Origin: Clostridia bacterium
GTDB taxonomy: Bacteria; Bacillota; Clostridia; Oscillospirales; CAG-272
DNA length: 32,404 bases
Direction of reading: 5' to 3'
NCBI GenBank assembly: GCA_017482495.1
Contig: JAFUMU010000054.1
Span: 1-32,404, forward strand
Below are positions 29,504-32,404 of the stretch, one piece after another. The notes beneath the pieces were generated by a model that ran no database searches, was not told the DNA's origin, and worked only from the letters and a program-made list of their open reading frames with translations. A program made the translations under genes and the position numbers. Every line of letters starts with the position of its first letter. Position 1 is the first letter of the stretch.

Positions 29504-30720
29504 GTTCTGTAATCTCCGTTGATCTTTACGTAGTCGTAGGTCAGGTCGCAGCCCCAGGCTTCCGCCTCAGCTTCTCCGTCATTAAGACCTACAAGAATGA
29601 ATATATCCTTTTCGCTGAGGACCTTCTTTGCAACGTCCTCGTCAAACTCAATGCCTGCGCCGTTTCTGCATACTGCCACAGTGCCTGCCTCGCTGCTGAA
29701 ATCCACATCGACCTTGGTTATATCCACCTCGGCACCGGAATATCCGATAGCGCAGAGAACGCGGCCCCAGTTGGCGTCGGCTCCGAACATTGCCGCCTTG
29801 AGAAGAGAAGAGCAGATAACGCTCTTGGCAACGGTTTTTGCCGCCTCAACGCTTACAGCACCGCTTACCTTACAGTCCATAAGCTTTGTTGCGCCCTCTC
29901 CGTCGGAGGCGATCATTCTGCACAGCGTTCTTGTTATCATAGCAAGCGCACGGCAGAAGATGTCATAATCCTCGCCCTCGCTCTCTATCATCTTGCCGCC
30001 TGCCATGCCGTTAGCAAGGAGGGCGACCATATCGTTGGTTGAAGTGTCGCCGTCAACAGACACCATATTGAAGGAGTCCTTTATGTCGGCGCTCAGCGCC
30101 TTCTGAAGCATCTCGGGGGAGACAGCGCAGTCGGTCGTGATAAACACCAGCATTGTAGCCATGTCGGGATGGATCATACCGCTACCCTTAGCGATACCGC
30201 CCATTCTGCACGTAACTCCGCCGCATTCAAACTCTACGGCAACTTCCTTTTTAACTGTATCTGTTGTCATAATAGCCTCGGCTGCAGCATTTGCCGCATC
30301 CTCGCTATTATCAAGTCCTTCGCACAGCGCCTTCATTCCAAGGTCGATAGGCTCAAGGGAAAGGGGCTGACCGATAACGCCTGTGGATGCAACCACAACA
30401 TTCTTTGCATCTATTCCAAGCTCTCTCTCAACAAGAGCGCACATTCCTTCGGCTATTTCTATACCGTTGGCATTGCATGTATTCGCATTGCCGCTGTTGC
30501 AGATAACTGCCTGAGCATAGCCGTCGGAAATGTTATTTTTAGTTACAGTAAGGGGAGCACCCTTAACAAGATTACGAGTGCATGTGCAAGCTGCCGCCGC
30601 GGGGATCTCGCTTACGATAAGCGCAAGATCTCTCTTAGTGCGATTCTTGCGTATGCCGCAGTGGATGCCGCTTGCCTTATATCCTTTTGCGGCACAAACG
30701 CCGCCTGTAGTAAACTTCAT
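29500..30720 (-). CDS. argJ: Bifunctional glutamate N-acetyltransferase/ornithine acetyltransferase
   Basis: A 406-residue ArgJ that transfers the acetyl group from N-acetylornithine to glutamate, recycling it and releasing ornithine. The self-cleavage site is intact: KGSGMIHPDMATML with the nucleophile T189. Other family parts are CTRNLVKGAP, ICNSGNANTCNA, VVASTGVIGQPL, SVDGDTSTNDM and GADANWGRVLCAIGYSG. The presence of ArgJ means ornithine is made through the cyclic route and no argE is needed. It has its own promoter at 30770-30798 in the 136-base gap after argC. Nothing is abnormal. Confidence 0.97.
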   Translation of the reverse strand: MKFTTGGVCAAKGYKASGIHCGIRKNRTKRDLALIVSEIPAAAACTCTRNLVKGAPLTVTKNNISDGYAQAVICNSGNANTCNANGIEIAEGMCALVERELGIDAKNVVVASTGVIGQPLSLEPIDLGMKALCEGLDNSEDAANAAAEAIMTTDTVKKEVAVEFECGGVTCRMGGIAKGSGMIHPDMATMLVFITTDCAVSPEMLQKALSADIKDSFNMVSVDGDTSTNDMVALLANGMAGGKMIESEGEDYDIFCRALAMITRTLCRMIASDGEGATKLMDCKVSGAVSVEAAKTVAKSVICSSLLKAAMFGADANWGRVLCAIGYSGAEVDITKVDVDFSSEAGTVAVCRNGAGIEFDEDVAKKVLSEKDIFILVGLNDGEAEAEAWGCDLTYDYVKINGDYRT

Positions 30721-30769
30721 TTTTGTCTCCGTTTCCGCACTTTTTGGCGGACCTAAACATATTCAATAT

Positions 30770-30798
30770 ATTATACTATATTTCATATACAAAGTCAA
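30770..30798 (-). promoter_or_regulatory. Internal promoter upstream of argJ
   Basis: On the minus strand TTGACT (30798-30793), a 17-base spacer and TATAAT (30775-30770). A GAAT half-site resembling an ARG box follows the -10, but no full box is seen. Confidence 0.72.
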
Positions 30799-30856
30799 AC
30801 ATAAAACGCCAAAATATTGCTGCCAAAATCAATTTTGTTACAATTATATAATGATC

Positions 30857-31789
30857 TTATAATTCAAGCGAAAGTGTTTCGTCAATGCCGTGCATTATGT
30901 TGAAGCACTGAACAGCCGCACCTGACGCGCCTTTACCAAGATTGTCATATCTTGACACAAGAATTATTCTTTCCTCATTTCCATAAACGGATATTTCCAT
31001 TGAATCCTTACCGCTGAGAGCAGTAGCGGAAAGGAATCCGCCCTCGTCACCCGCCTCGGCATATTTCACAACAGGTCCGCAGTAAAGCTCTCTGTATACA
31101 GACTTTATATCCTCAATAGTTTTTCCCTTATTAAGCTGACTTGCAAAGAGAGGAACTGTTACCTCCATTCCTGAATAAAAATTCGAAACAATGGGAGAAA
31201 ATACAGGAGCATTTTCAATGCCGGATACCTTCGCCATCTCAGGAAGATGCTTGTGAGACTGAGAGATACCGTACTGACGGGGAGAGGAAAGAAGCAGGTC
31301 ATCTCCCGCCGCCTCATACTGAGCGATCATCTTTTTTCCGCCGCCGCTGTAGCCCGTAACAGAGTGACAGGTGAGAAGCACATCGGGAGAAAGAATGCCG
31401 TCTTCAACAAGAGGACGAACAAGAGAAATGAAGCCGCTTGCGTGGCATCCGGGATTGGCAACTCTCTTGGAATCAGCTATTTTTTCCCTTGATTTAAGGG
31501 AAAGCTCGGGAAAACCGTAGTCCCAAGCCGCGTTGGTTCTGTGAGCAGTGGATGCATCGATTATTCTTGCATTTGAGCCCTCGGCGAGCTCTACAGCCTC
31601 AATAGCTGCACTGTCGGGAAGACAGAGAAAAACTGTGTCGGCTGAGTGGATAGCTTCTCGGCGCGCATCCCTGTCCTTGCGCTTTTCCTCGGGGAGAGTG
31701 ATAAGCTCGATGTCGTCTCTGCCCTGAAGACGCTCCCAAATGCGAAGACCTGTTGTGCCTTCCTTGCCATCTATAAATACACGTATCAT
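30857..31789 (-). CDS. argC: N-acetyl-gamma-glutamyl-phosphate reductase, type 2
   Basis: A 310-residue NADPH-dependent reductase making N-acetylglutamate semialdehyde. It starts with the nucleotide fold VFIDGKEGTTGLRI, has LCLPDSAAIEA, DASTAHR, and the catalytic C115 in NPGCHASGF, then VTGYSGGGKKMIAQYE. The short length and KEGTTGLRI start fit the type 2 (ArgC2) branch rather than the roughly 345-residue type 1. It is the first gene of the arginine operon. The start codon overlaps the edge of the operator. The ribosome site is an AGGATGG about 13 bases upstream, which is distant. Confidence 0.95.
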   Translation of the reverse strand: MIRVFIDGKEGTTGLRIWERLQGRDDIELITLPEEKRKDRDARREAIHSADTVFLCLPDSAAIEAVELAEGSNARIIDASTAHRTNAAWDYGFPELSLKSREKIADSKRVANPGCHASGFISLVRPLVEDGILSPDVLLTCHSVTGYSGGGKKMIAQYEAAGDDLLLSSPRQYGISQSHKHLPEMAKVSGIENAPVFSPIVSNFYSGMEVTVPLFASQLNKGKTIEDIKSVYRELYCGPVVKYAEAGDEGGFLSATALSGKDSMEISVYGNEERIILVSRYDNLGKGASGAAVQCFNIMHGIDETLSLEL

Positions 31790-31827
31790 ATGAATAAATA
31801 TACCATCCTATTGAATAATTACGCATA
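31789..31827 (-). promoter_or_regulatory. Tandem ARG boxes (ArgR/AhrC operator)
   Basis: On the minus strand TATGCGTAATTATTCAAT (31827-31810) and ATGGTATATTTATTCATA (31806-31789) match the 18-base ARG-box consensus TNTGAATWWWWATTCANW at 16 and 15 positions. They are separated by three bases, the spacing known for paired boxes bound by one ArgR hexamer. They cover the +1 region and the argC start, fitting repression by arginine. Confidence 0.75.
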
Positions 31828-31856
31828 ATTATACTACTCTTTCACCCTTTTGTCAA
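31828..31856 (-). promoter_or_regulatory. Sigma-A promoter of the arginine operon
   Basis: On the minus strand TTGACA (31856-31851), a 17-base spacer and TATAAT (31833-31828), a perfect consensus directly abutting the first ARG box. Confidence 0.9.
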
Positions 31857-31908
31857 TACAAAACACCACATCGGTAAAATAAAATAAGCATCTTGCAAAA
31901 AATAATAC

Positions 31909-31937
31909 TTGATTATAAATCATCCCTGTGGTATAAT
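31909..31937 (+). promoter_or_regulatory. Promoter of the tRNA-Ser region
   Basis: TTGATT (31909-31914), a 17-base spacer and TATAAT (31932-31937). It would transcribe the truncated tRNA copy and then the intact tRNA. Confidence 0.82.
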
Positions 31938-31962
31938 ACTAAAACGCACTCGAGCGTAACAC

Positions 31963-32014
31963 GGAAGCGTATCGAAGAGGTCATAACGGGGCTGACTCGA
32001 AATCTTCTTCGCCA
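31963..32014 (+). pseudogene. Internally deleted tRNA-Ser remnant
   Basis: The first 42 bases match the intact tRNA-Ser at 32156 with three differences, through acceptor 5' strand, D arm and CGA anticodon loop. The sequence then jumps to CTTCGCCA, which matches the acceptor 3' end and CCA, so the variable arm, T arm and part of the anticodon stem are gone. The AACGGAA after CCA also matches the bases after the intact gene. It cannot fold as a tRNA. Confidence 0.8.
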
Positions 32015-32155
32015 AACGGAATCCGAAATGCCGAAAACCCTTTAACCATGCGGGTTTCTGGCATTCCCTCGCTTCTTAAATACTACGAGTTCTAACGAGA
32101 ATTCTAAGACAACTGAATATTTGCGTTAATACTCCTTCGGGAGTTTAACATACAC
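32015..32155 (+). other. Spacer between tRNA remnant and intact tRNA, with hairpins
   Basis: No gene. Three stem-loops are visible: ATGCC...AACCC with GGGTT...GGCAT (about 32028-32064), GAGTTCT/AGAATTC near 32088-32105, and TTAAT-ACTCC/GGAGT-TTAA over a TTCG tetraloop (32126-32148). None has a T-tract, so read-through to the intact tRNA is likely; they may guide processing. Confidence 0.5.
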
Positions 32156-32244
32156 GGAGACGTATCGAAGTGGTCATAACGGGGCTGACTCGAAATCAGT
32201 TAGGGAGCAATCCCCCGCGAGTTCGAATCTCGCCGTCTCCGCCA
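32156..32244 (+). tRNA. tRNA-Ser (CGA)
   Basis: A class II tRNA of 89 bases with encoded CCA. Acceptor GGAGACG/CGTCTCC, anticodon stem GCTGA/TCAGT around the loop CTCGAAA with anticodon CGA (32191-32193), long variable arm with GGGA/TCCC, T arm GCGAG-TTCGAAT-CTCGC, discriminator G. It reads UCG serine codons. Confidence 0.96.
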
Positions 32245-32248
32245 ACGG

Positions 32249-32281
32249 AACCCTTGAAAACCCAGTGTTTTCAAGGGTTTT
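32249..32281 (+). terminator. Intrinsic terminator of tRNA-Ser
   Basis: A perfect 13-bp stem AACCCTTGAAAAC/GTTTTCAAGGGTT (32249-32261/32267-32279) with a 5-nt loop, ending in a short T-tract. The last 120 bases (32282-32404) show nothing I can support. Confidence 0.88.
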
Positions 32282-32404
32282 ATGTATCTTTGTGATTTTT
32301 GTTTGCGGTGGTTTTTATGGTCATTTCAGTATTTTTCTGAATTTTTTACGCTCATAAATTTTGTTCGAGATTAGAATATAACAGCCCTGAAACCGCATAA
32401 AATA

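Noticed and set aside
30776-30860. Riboswitch or T-box leader before argJ
   Set aside because: The gap is AT-rich with a promoter only; no T-box sequence or known aptamer fold is visible.
31963-32014. Functional tRNA or prophage attachment remnant
   Set aside because: The T and variable arms are absent, so it cannot fold. Integration sites normally duplicate the tRNA 3' end, whereas here the 5' half is kept, and no integrase is near.

Overview
The window reads as chromosomal DNA of a low-to-mid GC Gram-positive anaerobe of class Clostridia, most likely an Oscillospirales/Ruminococcaceae-type gut or rumen bacterium. The basis is near-consensus sigma-A promoters with 17-base spacers, strong AGGAGG-type ribosome sites, a secreted papain-like protease with a C-terminal dockerin-like module, RNase J, the Clostridia-type C_GCAxxG_C_C protein, and many intergenic multi-hairpin repeats. 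The assignment is inferred from gene content.

Layout. (1) 1-488: hairpin-rich repeats. (2) 489-1780 (-): two anchored YD-repeat-like surface proteins, divergent from an HD phosphohydrolase and a C_GCAxxG_C_C protein (1921-3052). (3) 3177-5434 (+): a complete polar amino-acid ABC importer (binding lipoprotein, permease, ATPase). (4) 12875-5849 (-): a housekeeping operon of RNase J, a Dabb protein, a U32 tRNA-hydroxylation-type protein, UppP, LepA and a DusB-like enzyme, led by a perfect consensus promoter. (5) 13060-13329 (-): a small membrane protein. (6) 13486-18055 (+): dockerin-tagged C1 protease, an AroE-AroK fusion, an amidohydrolase and a SleB-like hydrolase. (7) 18076-19305: two copies of a ~330 bp multi-hairpin repeat bracketing a tiny divergent cassette, a Cys-rich protein and an XRE regulator, with a 32-bp palindrome over the promoter. 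(8) 20982-19330 (-): a plant/kinetoplastid-like cofactor-independent phosphoglycerate mutase. (9) 31789-21358 (-): an arginine operon argC-argJ-argB-argD-(OTC-like)-carA-carB::dapF, with a tandem ARG-box operator at its head. (10) 31909-32281 (+): a promoter, an internally deleted tRNA-Ser remnant, an intact tRNA-Ser(CGA) and a terminator.

Most notable. The distal half of the arginine operon is enzymatically odd. CarA lacks its glutaminase nucleophile Cys (Gly) and catalytic His (Cys). The OTC-like protein lacks the canonical STRTR, HPxQ and ornithine-loop residues but keeps HCLP. CarB is fused to a DapF domain whose first catalytic Cys is Ala. ArgC, ArgJ, ArgB and ArgD look normal. This suggests an ammonia-dependent or otherwise repurposed carbamoyl-phosphate branch; that is inference. 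The second notable system is the repeat family: its stems differ between copies with compensatory changes, and its central hairpin block is inverted in one copy relative to its flanks.
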